Shown: positions 21,721 through 33,036, numbered from the stretch's first letter. The stretch is 64,000 bases of DNA from Euglena gracilis (GCA_039621445.1 CP154954.1:4454714-4518713); one strand, 5' to 3'. Notes: generated by a model from the sequence alone, not told the origin. Numbers and translations: made by a program.

Positions 21721-22930
21721 AAAAAACTGGATCAAGTCACACTTAAACACATCCACCCCCATACTCTGACATGCTGCAAAATCGGTGGATAAAATGTCCT
21801 GGTAATTCCAGTCAATTGGTAATTATTTGATTGTCTTGTGCCATTACTTACTTACTTACGGAAAATTGTTTCGGATGAGCGCCCCACTTCTGCGTTTTAG
21901 TTAGCAGTCAAGGACCAAAGAAATAAAAGAAAACACGGCAGCTATGAAAAACTCCTCATGCTTGAATCATTTTCTCTTAATGCAAAAATAATGTTCTCTA
22001 GGAAATGAGCCTTTAAATCACCCTTCACCTTTGGTAGTGGTTGCAAGACAGGCACAGAAGACAATTTACCACAAATTGGCTATGTACAGACTAAGCACAC
22101 AATGGTTAGTTTTGGGCAACCCCCTAAGGAGGTGTATGTCTTGAGTAACGGCGGAAAGCCGGGGTAGCGCCTGAAGAGGCGGAGGGGGAAACTGTACAGT
22201 GGTCGACCGCTCCATCTCAGGAAGGCCCTGACCGCAAGGATGGGGAACGAGTGTCGTTTCGTTGAACGTCATGTGTTTTTTCCGGCCTTCAACAGCAAAA
22301 TCAAACCAATTCCGAATTTTTCCAATTCTCACCATCAAAAAAACCACATTGGGTAAGCATGGGGAACTGGGTGAGCCGAACCCCACCCCTCAAGTAAAGT
22401 GCGGGGGCCGCAGAAAGCTGAAAGCGCAGGGTCTAAACAAACTGCATGTTGGATCGGCTAAGGGTCTTGGTCCGTTGTGTGCACCCCCCATGTTGACGGT
22501 TACTGACAATGCCAAAATCGTCAGCAGCCTGGCCCCCCAAAAAAAACTTCATCATCCACTCTCAATTTTTTTTAAAAATATATAATTAATATATATAATA
22601 TTATATAAAGATTTAAATAAATGTAAATTATAAATATAATACAAATTACATAAAAAATTTACAATTTTTGTAAAATTTTGTTGGCAAAGCTGTAAAACCT
22701 TGGGAAGGTGCCCAAAACGCCTCGAATATACAATTTCAAAGGCACCCATCAAACACACCGGCATGTTCGATGGTGTCCTCCTCCAGCACAATACCATCGA
22801 CCGCAAAGGCATCAGGCTCACTAGCTCGAACACCGTCGCTCCGAGTCACACTGTTCTTTTTGCTGTCTTTTTGAATCCCTTGTGGGGTGCAAATGTGCCA
22901 CTCACATACAACCTCGTATGGTATCGTTAT

Positions 22931-23055
22931 GGCATAGCATGGCATGGCATGGCATGGCCATGGCATGGCATGGCATGGCCTGGCATGGCATGGCATGGCA
23001 TGGCATGGCATGGCATGGCATGCGCATTGCATGGCATGGTTGGTGGGGTATGGTA
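22931..23055. repeat. GGCAT pentanucleotide array
   Basis: About 20 copies of CATGG/GGCAT, slightly interrupted. Confidence 0.9.
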
Positions 23056-23082
23056 TGGTATTGATCACGGTGCCGAGGGAGT

Positions 23083-23270
23083 ACGTCACAGGGACCCAAC
23101 AGTTTCCCGGGCGGGACCCTGACAGTTTCAAGGGGTAGGGCATTTCAGGAAAGTCAATGAAAAAATGCATGACAGGTTGGCCAGTAACGGGGGAACCTGA
23201 AAACTTCCTATACTGACAGGTTGGACGTGTACGAGGACCCTGAACAGTTTACAGGAAGGGGAAGATACAG
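23083..23270. repeat. Foldback-family fragment
   Basis: Contains GTCACAGGGACCC, TTTCCCGGGCGGGACCCTGACAG and GACAGGTTGGCC modules, next to pentanucleotide arrays; another fragment occurs at about 23650-23800. Confidence 0.5.
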
Positions 23271-23387
23271 TTTATAGGGTCCTCCGCCAGCACATTACCA
23301 TCTACCGCAAAGGCATCAGGCTCACTAGCGCTAACACCGTCGCTCCGAGTCACTGTTCTTTTGCTGTCTTTTTGAATCCCTTGTGTG

Positions 23388-23651
23388 TGGTGTGGTGTGG
23401 TTGTGGTGTGGTGTGTGTGGTGTGGTGTGGTGTGGTGTGGTGTGATGTGGGTGTGGTGTGGTGTGGTGTGGTGTGGTGTGGTGTGGTGTGGTGTGGTGTG
23501 GTATGGTATGGTATGGTATGGTGTGGTGTGGTATGGTATGGTATGGTATGGTATGGTATGGTATGGTATGGTATGGTATGGTATGGTATGGTATGGTATG
23601 GTATGGTATGGTATGGTATGGTATGGTATGGTATGGTATGGTATGGTATGG
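23388..23651. repeat. GGTGT then GGTAT pentanucleotide array
   Basis: The 5' part is (GGTGT)n, the 3' part a pure (GGTAT)n, with a mixed zone near 23500-23540. The following unique sequence resembles that after the array at 22931. Confidence 0.95.
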
Positions 23652-25197
23652 CCGGTACCGGGGACCCTGACAACTTCCTATCATGAGGTTGGTCTGTCGG
23701 TACCAGGTCTGTAACTGGTAGGCTTTCAAGGGGGGGTTGCCCCCCATTCGGAAAGTCAATGAAAAATGACCCTGACAGGTTGGCCAGTACCGGGGACACC
23801 ACACAGTTCTTCCCCCCGCTGACCAAGGCTTGGGGTGGGAGGGCGGGTGCGACGAAACCCAGAACCAACCACAGGGTGGGGATTCCCATACAGTCATGCG
23901 TCGGCCTGGTCTGGAAGGATACACCCCTGGAAATAGGTAAGGGCTGGTGGAGGTCGGACACCACCCCCGCTGATCCCAAGGCTTGGGGGTGGGAGGGGGT
24001 CGCGACCTAACCCACGCACCAACCCACAGGGTGGGGATTCCCCATACAGTTCCATGCTCTGCCTGGTCTGTCAGCGCTACTGGAAGCAAACTCCCCTCCA
24101 ACACGCGCAACAATGTCAATGCTGAGTCTCATCACTGCCTGCTTAACCAGCTGCCTTCGCCCCCAAAACAAAAACAATGACCGGAGAATGGGGGGTAGGC
24201 AACCAAAACTCGAACGCCAATTTGTTATTAATGAAGTCGGCTTGGGTCTTAATTTTGCGCCGAAAGCGACGAAAGAAAATTTTCCTGGAAATACACACCT
24301 GGAAATACGGTAAGGGCTGGTGGAGGCCGGACCCCCCCCCCCCCGCTGACCCAAGGTTTGGGGAGGGAGGGGGTCGACCCAATCCCACGCACCAACCACG
24401 GGGTGGGGGATTCCCATACAGTCATGCGTCTGCCTGGTCTGGTCAGGCTACTGGAAGCAAACTCCCCTCCAAACAACAGCAACAATGTCAATGCTGAGTC
24501 TCAGCACTGCCTGCTTGAACCCAGCTGCCTTCGCCCCCAAAAAGACAGCGTGGACACTGCCAGACTGAGCCATGTGTGCACCGTGTCGGTGGCGGAGGGG
24601 CGAAAAGACATGAACGGAACTTCGAGGGGTGCGAACCACCCTGCCTCCCTTGTTCATTCCTGAAACTTCTTCTTTGTTCTTCATTTCTCTTTTTTCACCC
24701 ATTCATTTCCCTTTCTGTGCCCAATTTGAGCCCAATTTGTGCCCAAGAGGGGACCCAGCTTCTGCACCTCTGGTTTTGGTCGGTCAAACGAAGATCCCAG
24801 CACTTTTTTTTGTCGCGGGGGGAAATCGATGCGAACGAGGAGTGTGACAACGTTTGCAACATCATGAGCGAGTGGTACCTGGAGGTGGGACCACCCTGCC
24901 TCCCTTGCCTTGACATGCCAAAGTACGGAGATAGTGTGATTCTGAGCGGTTGACGTGGTATTGGCCAAAACGTTTTGGGTGTGCTGAAAATGGCGTTGAA
25001 ATGGCAGGTGTGCTAAAGACAAGACATGTCGATACAAGGGAGGGAAAAAAACCATTTTACCTCCCTTCTCTGACTCATTGATGCACACATAATTGTCAGA
25101 ATTGGCAGAAAGACAATGACGGAACTTCGAGGTTCGTTCATTACGTTTATTCATTACGTTCATCAAGTACGAGCTTCGGTGAACCACAGCGACATAC

Positions 25198-25327
25198 CCC
25201 GGGGAGTGACAGTTGGCCGGCACAGAAGCGACTGAAGGCTCGTCGCCCTGAACATGAAGCTCATCAGCCGGTGTGCAGCCAAAGTACCACACCATGAACA
25301 TGATCCCCAGCAACAGCAGCCCGCCCA
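25198..25327 (-). CDS. Exon with a putative membrane helix
   Basis: Acceptor GTCTCCAG|TG, donor CCCGGG|GTATGT (strong). It starts with the hydrophobic run GLLLLGIMFMVWYFGC and continues with an acidic, Cys-containing stretch (TPADELHVQGDEPS). One membrane-spanning helix here would separate the Cys/Pro-rich upstream segments from the solenoid-like downstream segments. That topology is inference. Confidence 0.65.
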
Positions 25328-25629
25328 CTGGAGACGGTGGGGATCTGGAGCGGGGGGGGGGGATCAGGGTTGCAACGGATCAAAACCCACCAGTGAACAG
25401 CCCCTCCGTCCTGAGCAAAACTGGCTGACGCCACCTGGGTCAGAAAGCAGCCATTTGGCGTGGCAGGCCCCCCCACCAGGGAAGTTCCTCAGGCGCCGTG
25501 GAGGTTGAAATGGGGTTTGCCCTTTTTTTTTACTGTTCTGAAATTTTAAAAAGAAAAAATTTATAAAACAAAAAAGAAGTATCAAAGATGGGCATTTCAA
25601 AAGGTTTGGCAAAATTGCATATATTTCTA

Positions 25630-25682
25630 TTGTCCCAGCAGTCCCTGAAGGTGCTGTCCAGATGGCAGCTGCGGCGAAGGGC
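25630..25682 (-). CDS. Candidate exon
   Basis: After GTGTTCAG the minus strand reads ALRRSCHLDSTFRDCW in phase 0, matching the exit of 25796-25906. No GT donor is seen before the AT-rich part. Weak. Confidence 0.3.
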
Positions 25683-25795
25683 CTGAACACTGATTTTGAC
25701 ATGGCAAAAACACAGCTCTGCAACTGTTTTCCAGCTGGGCGAGGAAGGTAGGGCAGTGTGTGGCATCGCGCCGGGATGGCTGTCAACCTCCTCAC

Positions 25796-25906
25796 CACGG
25801 CACCCTCCATTCTGCCCAAAGTGTCACCCGCACCGAAATGATCCGGCCCGGGCACCCCACAGACGATGCCGACCAGGGCGACGTCAGTCGGCGCAGACGC
25901 CGACGG
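25796..25906 (-). CDS. Exon, 37 codons
   Basis: Acceptor CCGCTCAG|CCG, donor GTG|GTGAGG (strong). Reads APTDVALVGIVCGVPGPDHF then GAGDTLGRMEGAV. 28 of 38 third positions are G/C. Entry phase does not match 26207-26319, so the frame is not certain. Confidence 0.5.
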
Positions 25907-25984
25907 CTGAGCGGCAGTGGCAGGCGCCCTCCGTATCGGTATATACACCCCACCCGGAAAATGTCACGAGACACGTCGGCCAGT

Positions 25985-26113
25985 ACCTACCCCCCCCCCC
26001 GGGAAACTGTCACCTGACAGGTTGGCCGGTACCGGGGACCCTGACAGTTTCCCGGGCGGGACCCTGACAAGTTCTCAGGCATGACAGTTTCCCGGGGGGG
26101 AGGGGGAGGTAGG
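25985..26113. repeat. Foldback repeat, most intact copy
   Basis: CCTACCCC..GGGAAACTGTCA (left) mirrors TGACAGTTTCCCGGGG..GGTAGG (right). The centre carries GACAGGTTGGCCGGTACCG and CCTGACAGTTTCCCGGGC. Confidence 0.65.
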
Positions 26114-26206
26114 GACCCTGACAGATTCTCCGGGATGACAACTTCCCATCGGGGGTGCATGGTGAAAATCAAATTCACTGGTGAGTTGCCCTGGAACCAT
26201 ACATAC

Positions 26207-26319
26207 GCTTGATCTTCTGGGTGAAAACCCAGAAAGTGTGAGGGGCCCTGAGCGGAACAAGAGTCGTTGCAGGGGTACTGCGCCTCGAAGGGAACGCTCG
26301 GCAGGAAATAGCCCTCCGC
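26207..26319 (-). CDS. Exon, aromatic beta-type segment
   Basis: Acceptor GGTGCAG|GCG, donor CAAGC|GTATGT (strong). Reads GYFLPSVPFEAQYPCNDSCS then FLGFHPEDQ. Two Cys and many aromatics suggest an extracellular beta domain. In phase with 26550-26608. Confidence 0.7.
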
Positions 26320-26549
26320 CTGCACCTGGGGGCTGGGTCGCCCCTGTTAGGAAGGAGAAAATCGTTCGCTTGTGCAAACACTGATATGTCTTGTTCATGA
26401 AACGGGTGCAAAAGACTGGCCAAAGTTGCTTCCGTGCGTCAACCTTGTGATGAACAGCCAGATTTCAAGCTCGACGGGAATGTCTCCATCGGAACATTTA
26501 ATCGGTCGATCTCGTTGGAAATTCGGGGCGGCGCAGGCCGGATGGACAC

Positions 26550-26608
26550 CACGTCGCCCGCGGCCACGACGGGAGCGAGGGTGGTGTACGCAGTGCTGGG
26601 GCTGCCAC
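26550..26608 (-). CDS. Exon, short beta-type segment
   Basis: Acceptor CGCTTCAG|GT, donor GACGTG|GTGTCC. Reads GSPSTAYTTLAPVVAAGDV. Phases match both neighbours (27414-27467 and 26207-26319). Confidence 0.6.
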
Positions 26609-27413
26609 CTGAAGCGGGGGTGTGGAGCTTGTCATGGGGCCAAAGTGTCATTTGTCACCGTGGCCGAGTCACGGCATGCACAGCCAGCGTCAACGGGGGT
26701 CGCCAACACCTGTCGTCCAAACATAGGTTCGAAGATTGCCCCAGTATGGACCGCTCCCCCCCTTTCGAGGGCGGGTGTTGAAAGGCTGAAGCGGCATTTT
26801 CGGAGGAGTCACAAATTGAAAAAAAAAATGAAACAAAAATAATAATAAAAATGAAACAGATTGCTCTCAAAGGTCCAGCCTCAAGTTTGCAGAGTGCGTG
26901 GCGGCAGAGCTGGCTGGGGCCCTGCTGAGCAGGGCGGTGCCATGCCAGGGTGTAACATCACCACAATCACCACACCGCAGAGGTTGTGGGGCTTGGAGTA
27001 GGGCTTGGGGAGATGGCCCATAAAAGTGGACGTGTATGAAAATGGATGCTCCTTATTGTGTGCCCAATTACTCCAGGAGAACTACAAAAAGGGTTGAGGT
27101 AATGGACAAAAAACATGCACCAATTATTGATTCTGGACCACATCAGGGTAGACAAGACGTGGGAGAGGGCGTTACTTGATATTAAAAAAAAATTTAATAT
27201 AATAATAATAAATAAATAATAATAAATTAATAATTAATTTATAATTAATAAATTTTAATAATTTTAATAAAAGACACTCTCAACAAGCTCCTTGGAGGAC
27301 ACAATGCAACTTGGGTGGCCTGCCCCCCTCGGTGGCTGGCTTCAGCCAAGTTGGCGACGGGGCAGGGGGCCAAGTGGGCACCAAGCAAAATGGCCAAAAT
27401 GTTCGGGAGGCAC

Positions 27414-27467
27414 AGAGCGGGATGTCAAATCCCCATTCCACAAGTCGGGGAACGATCCTGGTGGCGG
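27414..27467 (-). CDS. Exon, 54 nt
   Basis: Acceptor CTGGACAG|CC, donor CTCT|GTGCCT. Reads ATRIVPRLVEWGFDIPL. Phase 1 in and 1 out agree with 27513-27663 and 26550-26608. Confidence 0.6.
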
Positions 27468-27512
27468 CTGTCCAGCCGGACTCCCCCCCCCCCGCGGGGC
27501 GCACCGCCACAC

Positions 27513-27663
27513 CTTGGGGCACGAGCCGATACAATACCCGCAGGGCCGCTGTCACCTCGGTGGTGTACCCGTCCACCCCGGGGTACGCGTAATCCGTGAC
27601 ACGCAGCGGTACGGCCGCTCCGTTGGCCAGCGGGGTGCCGGGGACGGGTAAGACCCACTTGGA
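27513..27663 (-). CDS. Exon, 50 codons
   Basis: Acceptor CCCGTCCAG|TCC, donor CCCCAAG|GTGTGG. Contains RVTDYAYPGVDGYTTEVTAA and RVLYRLVPQ. Almost every third position is G/C. In phase with 28180-28274 and 27414-27467. Confidence 0.75.
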
Positions 27664-28179
27664 CTGGACGGGAGGGGCCAGCGGCCGGACCCTCCGCCAC
27701 AACCCCGTGGCACCGCCGGGGGGGGGGGGGGGGCATTCACAAAACTTGGCCGTTTCGGAAGCGCTTTGTTGTGCGCTTGGGGCTGATCCACACCACACCG
27801 GAGCTCTGCAATAGCAGGAAACATGCCGAGGGAACCCGGGGCATGTGGACCTTTTCTCGCCCCGGGAAACTGGCAAACTATCAAATCGCTGGTTGGCCAG
27901 TATCGGATATGGTTAAGTCCGGGCGACGGCAATGTTGCTGTATACTCCCTGGTGTGTCAGGTGTTGTTTTTCTGGGAAATGTAAGGGTGCAATCACAGGT
28001 TGCAACGTTTTGAACCCCTCTCCAACGATCCAGTCAGCTGGCTAGCTGGCCCCGGGGGGTCCGCATGTCCCACAACAACCCGAACTCTTCCGCAATACCC
28101 GAGACTGACAAACACTGTGCTCACAGAATCGTGGGCAGTAGCTGGCGGCGCAGATGGTTCCACTGGCTGCAACCCGCAC

Positions 28180-28274
28180 TTTGCAGAGGTGGCCCCCCGC
28201 CACGGCCGACGTGAGGCGGACCGCCTGCAGGCCGAGGACCACGCAAGACTGGTTGGCCAACGTCCGGGAGGGGG
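28180..28274 (-). CDS. Exon, 95 nt
   Basis: Acceptor CACCTCCCTAG|CC, donor TGCAAA|GTGCGG. Reads SRTLANQSCVVLGLQAVRLT then SAVAGGHLCK. Exits in phase 0 into 27513-27663. Confidence 0.7.
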
Positions 28275-28348
28275 CTAGGGAGGTGAGGGAGTAGTGAGTC
28301 ACTGTGCAGTCCGGAGAGGGGGGGGGCTTCCGCAGGGATGCCCACGTG

Positions 28349-28468
<120 letters not shown>

Positions 28469-28700
28469 GGCTGGCGGGCGTTCTGGCTGACTGGGTGACT
28501 CGACTGAACCTCCCTGATTGCCCACCGCAGTGGGCACTGAATGAAACGAAATGATAATACAGTGGGGTTCGTTGGCCCAGCTTGCTTCTCGTTTGAAGAA
28601 AAAACACACACACACACCCGTCACGCAAGGATGAAATTAGGATCGTGCTCACGAATGTCCCGGTAAGAGATGCCCAACATGCACTGGGTGATTCACTCAC

Positions 28701-28916
28701 ATGAAGGACTTGGAAAACATAGCCGGATTACGAAAGCAGCTCAGCAGCATCGCACAAACGGCAAAGCAAAATGTATCGGAATCGATGCTCATAAACCTCC
28801 CTGGGCAGGTAGCCAATACAGCTGCAAGTCAACTGGACCTGACGAAAGGCAATGATAACAGCTGCCGGCCAGCATTGCATGAAGGAGGACAAAAGAGAAT
28901 GCAACATGAATGTTGA
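28701..28916 (+). CDS. Isolated plus-strand ORF, uncertain
   Basis: ATG-started 71-codon frame with protein-like composition (LRKQLSSIAQTAKQNVSESM) in lower-GC DNA. It lacks the high GC3 of the exons nearby. It could be a small gene, a decayed mobile-element protein, or chance. Confidence 0.2.
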   Translation: MKDLENIAGLRKQLSSIAQTAKQNVSESMLINLPGQVANTAASQLDLTKGNDNSCRPALHEGGQKRMQHEC

Positions 28917-29030
28917 ATGCAGAGTACTGCCAAACCAGACCACACGAATCGATCAGTCAGTCAGTCAGTCATTCAGTCAGTCAATGAGGCAATCAATCAG
29001 AATTGAAAAACAAATGTGTCCCGCATGAAA

Positions 29031-29360
29031 CTACTGCCATTTCCCAGAACGGGTGCTCCAGTATTGGACCGACACTTCCCGGCTATTGTTTGAACACTGC
29101 TCTTGTAGTGCATGGCACCTGTGATTTCCTTCATCCTTTGTGAACTGGTGCTGAAATGCCAAGATGCCAAAATGCCACATATATCTCTTCGGAACTCTTA
29201 TCTCTTCCCACTCGGCTTCAGGAAAGTTCCATTGCTTGTGTGCAGCATAAAACTCATTGAAAACACCATCCTTATGATTGGTCCTCAGTTTAAGGGCGGT
29301 GAACCAATCATAAGGATGGTGTTTCCAATGTCCTTCCGTTTGGAGCTCCTGCCAAACCAT
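29031..29360 (-). CDS. Isolated ORF of 109 codons, possible mobile-element remnant
   Basis: Protein-like, aromatic and charged (HKQWNFPEAEWEEIRVPKRY) but without the GC3 bias of the exons, so probably a different origin. A perfect 21-bp inverted repeat (29261-29281 and 29304-29324) lies inside it. Family not recognised. Confidence 0.3.
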   Translation of the reverse strand: MVWQELQTEGHWKHHPYDWFTALKLRTNHKDGVFNEFYAAHKQWNFPEAEWEEIRVPKRYMWHFGILAFQHQFTKDEGNHRCHALQEQCSNNSREVSVQYWSTRSGKWQ

Positions 29361-29917
29361 CTTGAAGGTGTGGGGAAATTGGGGTGATGAAAATTTCTTG
29401 GGGTTTATCTGGGTGCACTTTTTTTATTCGGAAGAACCAGACGGAGGAAGAAGACCTTGAGAAAAAGCGAAAAAAGGAATGCAAAGCTCCAAACAAGGCG
29501 TCTAGTTTGGGGACGGCGGCAGTGGGGCACACATCGCTTGGAAACAGATGCCAAGGAACAAAGCGATATTGAGGATCCCCCTCCCCTGCGCAAGTTTTGA
29601 AATTCAAAAGGCATCGAAATTGCGCTGTTAACAATCTTTTTTGAAAAATCACAAACATCATTTTAAAAAACCACATTTCGACACAGAAGAAAGACAGAGG
29701 AAAAAAATTGGCTCCTGGGCCAGACCCCCCTCCTCAGGGGTGCTCGTACCCTCCCCCACACACCCACTGAATGCCATGCCGATGGCACAACCTCGTGATA
29801 AAAACACTCCCAAATACATCCAAACGTTTGCACACACACACACACACACACTCACTCACTCATTTCTCTCTCTCACACACTCATTCACACCCCCCCCCCC
29901 GCTGAGGAAGGGCATAC

Positions 29918-30037
29918 CACGCTGCCGTTTGTGCTGGGTGTGACTTGGACTACCGCCTCGCTCTCGAGCATCGTGCCGCTGGGGATGGACAGCGGGCAGG
30001 GGCCGGCCGGTGTGGCGAGGCAGGCGTACGGCGGTGC
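29918..30037 (-). CDS. Exon, 40 codons, Cys/Pro-rich
   Basis: Acceptor GGCCAACAG|GCA, donor GCGTG|GTATGC. Reads APPYACLATPAGPCPLSIPS then VVQVTPSTNGSV: extracellular-looking beta sequence. The frame is open 16 codons further upstream (VLVDASCNLHAAGQQ), so an earlier acceptor is possible. Confidence 0.65.
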
Positions 30038-30689
30038 CTGTTGGCCGGCGGCGTGGAGGTTGCAAGAGGCATCGACAAGCACTTGCTCCATTCACATCTT
30101 GGCACCCAGAATTCTGAATCTCGTCATTATATAAAAAAAATAATAGATTTGAAAGAAACAAAAAAAACTTCAACTTCATATCGAAGACACGTCATCAATG
30201 AAAAAAAAACAGTGAACTTAAAAAAGTGCACAAAATCCTTGGCGGGGGAGGAAAAGCCTGGGCATTGAAGAGCTCTGCCACTGTGGCGTCCCATGGCCAG
30301 GGGTTGACTTTTGTCCGTCTCACTCTAAATGGGAACAAAACTAAGCCCTTGCCTGCCATCCTCCTGGTGGTCCTCTGCCCTGCAGTCGTGCGTAGCCTTC
30401 AGCCAACATTCACAATCCCTTCTTCCCACACAATAGTTCTGTTAGTGCAATTTATTGAAAATTGCATTGGATTAAATAGAGTTAACGGTAACAAAAAACA
30501 TTGGATGGGCACCGTCAGCGCATTATTACGGTGCAGTTAACCTGTAAACTTGACTATTTCATCAGAAAATCAGATTTGTATGGCGGCAAGCCTGCCGTGA
30601 GTCCCAGAACTTGAGGGTTTAGGGAAAGCATGGACTGCTGAAAAAGGCACGGCGACGCACTAACCCGATGGCAAGTTGTCCCCTGTGCA

Positions 30690-30820
30690 ACAGCCCAGTC
30701 CCGGCTGCCCTGCACAGGGGACCGTCCGGGGCGCCATCAGCTGAAAGGAAGGGATGGCGTGGGGCAGAACCATCGCCGGCAGGCCACCGACCCAATGGCT
30801 GCTGCTGCGACAAACAAAAC
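30690..30820 (-). CDS. Candidate exon(s), boundaries unsure
   Basis: Open frame with SSHWVGGLPAMVLPHAIPSF then LMAPRTVPCAG. Two good acceptors (TTTGTCGCAG and CTTCCTTTCAG) suggest two small exons or one. No clear donor. Confidence 0.4.
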
Positions 30821-31127
30821 GGAAGCACACGGGGGTTTCCCAGGTCCTGGCGGTCACACCTGCAGACACTCAAAGTGTTCGTTTTTTTTTGCATTTCCTG
30901 GATACAGATTGCGTGAAAATTTGGTCAATCTTCATTCCTCAGTCCTTAGGAATTATTACCTAGAAAAAATGTTTCATAACATGTGTTGATAATTAAAAAT
31001 TACATAAAAAAATAAAAAATAACATAAAATAATAAATTGAAAATAAAACGAAATGAAAAAAAATGAAAAAATTGTGCAACCTGCGCTCTCCGATTGTATG
31101 ATTTGGGTGCCTGGTCACATCGTCCAC

Positions 31128-31281
31128 CTGTGCCGGCAGCGGGAGAGAGGTGACCGCCGAGGCTGTGCTGTCCCAGCCGCCCCCCAGCAGCACAAGGGAG
31201 CGGTTGGCAGTGGCTGCAGCGTCAAGGCAAGCCACCGGCAAGGACGCGTTGGCAACGGAGGCGTTGGCCGAGCTGGCCCAC
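31128..31281 (-). CDS. Exon, 154 nt
   Basis: Acceptor CTGACACAG|G, donor GCACAG|GTGGAC. Exactly 1 + 51 codons. Contains SSANASVANASLPVACLDAA and SLVLLGGGWDSTASAVTSLP. Several N-x-S/T sites and Ser/Thr richness suit an ectodomain. Its acceptor lies 36 bp from the insert at 31318-31577. Confidence 0.7.
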
Positions 31282-31317
31282 CTGTGTCAGGGGTCGAGGA
31301 GGGGAAACTTCGCTGAT

Positions 31318-31577
31318 CAGGCTCCTTTTGATAACCCTCTGGGGTCCCCCCACCGACCCAGCCTGGCGAAGACCCCCCCCCCGGGTGGGACCCCCAAAAA
31401 TTGGGCTGTCTGAGGGCATTTCCCAAAAATATCTGTGCTCCGCACCGAAAAATACCCGGTATGGCGCAGGACCCCCACGAGGGGGTGGGGTCCGGCCCCA
31501 GACCCACCCGCCCACCCACCCCCACCCCCCTCCCTTTCGCCCGATGGGAGGGACCTTCTGAGTTAAAACAAAGCCTG
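31318..31577. mobile_element. hAT-like MITE, perfect 8-bp TSD
   Basis: Starts CAGGCTCCTTTTGATAAC and ends GTTAAAACAAAGCCTG. Flanked by perfect TCGCTGAT repeats (31310-31317 and 31578-31585). The 3' end (GGGAGGGACCTTCTGAG) matches the end of the element at 18760-19335. Confidence 0.85.
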
Positions 31578-32027
31578 TCGCTGATGCACGGTGAAGGTTC
31601 AAATGAACCGGGGACACCAACGAAAGTTGAATGTTTCATAAATATTTGCTTTTTTTCGGAGAGGTGCAGTGCAATTGTCAACCTTATTAAACTACAACAA
31701 GGCAGCAACTTCAAGGGATGTGCCACTGAAACAGGGGTATTTGAATGACGCATTGCGCCAAAAGCAGAAAGAAACAAAGCCACTTCATCGCCCAGAAATG
31801 TGCCACTGTGAGGAGGGAGGCACGTCCACGTTTCTAATAATATATTTCCAACTATTATATTTCCAGATATTTCCATTTACAATATTACATTTCCAGACAT
31901 TATTCTTTCATTTATTATTCCATTTATTATTCCAGATATAAAAAAGTTAGGTCATTAGGTGTTTCACAAGATCAAGAATCCACCACAAGTGCACAGCGAT
32001 ATATGCACACCAGTGTTGGGAGACGAC

Positions 32028-32191
32028 CCTCTGGCCAGCAGTAAATGTCAGCAGATGCGAGTCGGCGTCCGCCACAGCCCCGACCCGATACCACACATCC
32101 GGTTGGAGGGCGAAAGTGGCGACGGCAAGGCGGGTCAGGATCCACATCAGTAAGGGGGTATTTGCGACAGGTGACATTATGGTGGGTGTTC
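32028..32191 (-). CDS. Exon, lectin-like (LamG/ConA-type) strands
   Basis: Reads WILTRLAVATFALQPDVWYR then VGAVADADSHLLTFTAGQR. The W-Y-x-V ... L-x-x-F/Y-x-x-G pattern is typical of jelly-roll LamG/ConA-like domains; this is a resemblance only. Donor AGAGG|GTCGTC. The only upstream AG is AAAAG|GAAC, a poor acceptor, so the start is doubtful. Confidence 0.55.
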
Positions 32192-32933
32192 CTTTTGATG
32201 CCACCCACCGGGGGCATCCAAGTGGACACTTGGTTGGCCACCGAACTCTGGGGGTTAATGAAGGCAAAATGACAACTGGCTTACAATTGGCCTCTCTCCT
32301 TCCCTTTCCTTCTATCGGACGGGCGCAGTCTAATAACTGCCGCCAGGCCTTCACCTTTCTTTCTCCCGCCCATCTGACGTCTTTGGGCAGCCCGGCCCAG
32401 CGAGGGAGCAGTCAGGGGGAATGAGGGCCGAGTTTTGGTCTGGCCTAACCCTAGCCTCACTCACCCCCAGGGTGCCGTGGCCAATCAAGTGTACACCTTT
32501 ATACCACCCCCAGGGGGCATCGAACTATCTGATTCAATACATTCATATGCACATTTCACGTAAATACATTCTACGAGACTAGGAGCGACACAAAATAAGT
32601 GATGGCATTCAGACGGTCTACAATGAAATTTCATCCAATCAGGTGACTTTTGTTGAGGTCCATAGGCAGATGAACAGACATTACCTGCTAAATGCTATCC
32701 TTTTAAAAAGACATTCACAAAAAGCAAACTTAAAAACCTTGAACTTGGTCCGCCTTTTTCCCCGTTGCTCATTGGACCATTGGTCCGCAGACATAATTCC
32801 TGCAGCCAATTGGGGACGGACAAGAATGAGATCTGTGTACCAATCTCAAACAAAGAGAGAGCAAAGAATTCAAAGTCAACAGGCAGGAGTTTTCCGGGCC
32901 GCCTTGAGCACTGACCACCGTTTGAGCATTCAC

Positions 32934-33036
32934 CGTGTTGAGCACCATGGCGACCGCGACGGACGGGGTGCTGTTGCCCCGGATTTGCGACGCCGGCCGA
33001 TGGAGGAGGGACCAGCTCCAGAAGTCCGGGGGGAAC
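32934..33036 (-). CDS. Exon, 103 nt
   Basis: Acceptor CTGCGTCCAG|G, donor AACACG|GTGAAT. Reads FPPDFWSWSLLHRPASQIRG then NSTPSVAVAMVLN. 32 of 34 third positions are G/C, against 20 of 34 in the frame that would match the previous exon. An exon is therefore probably missing between 33.0 and 34.3 kb. Confidence 0.7.

Larger units (their letters stand above)
20755..25197. other. Long exon-poor stretch dominated by simple repeats
   Basis: Contains AAT/AAC trinucleotide and poly-A tracts, an AT-rich part at 22560-22690, and pentanucleotide arrays at 22.9 and 23.4 kb. It also has foldback-family fragments at 23.08-23.28 and 23.65-23.81 kb. Two direct-repeat copies of a sequence of about 150 bp (ACTGGAAGCAAACTCC region) lie at about 23.9-24.2 and 24.3-24.55 kb. 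No exon could be supported. Confidence 0.55.

Noticed and set aside
22066-22386. Minus ORF with QALPRLSAVTQDIHLL
   Set aside because: A fair acceptor (CCGCCTCTTCAG) exists, but third positions are not G/C-biased and no donor or phase partner was found.
28950-28985. GTCA direct repeats resembling a small CRISPR array
   Set aside because: Four-base microsatellite; no spacers. No CRISPR array is present anywhere in the window.
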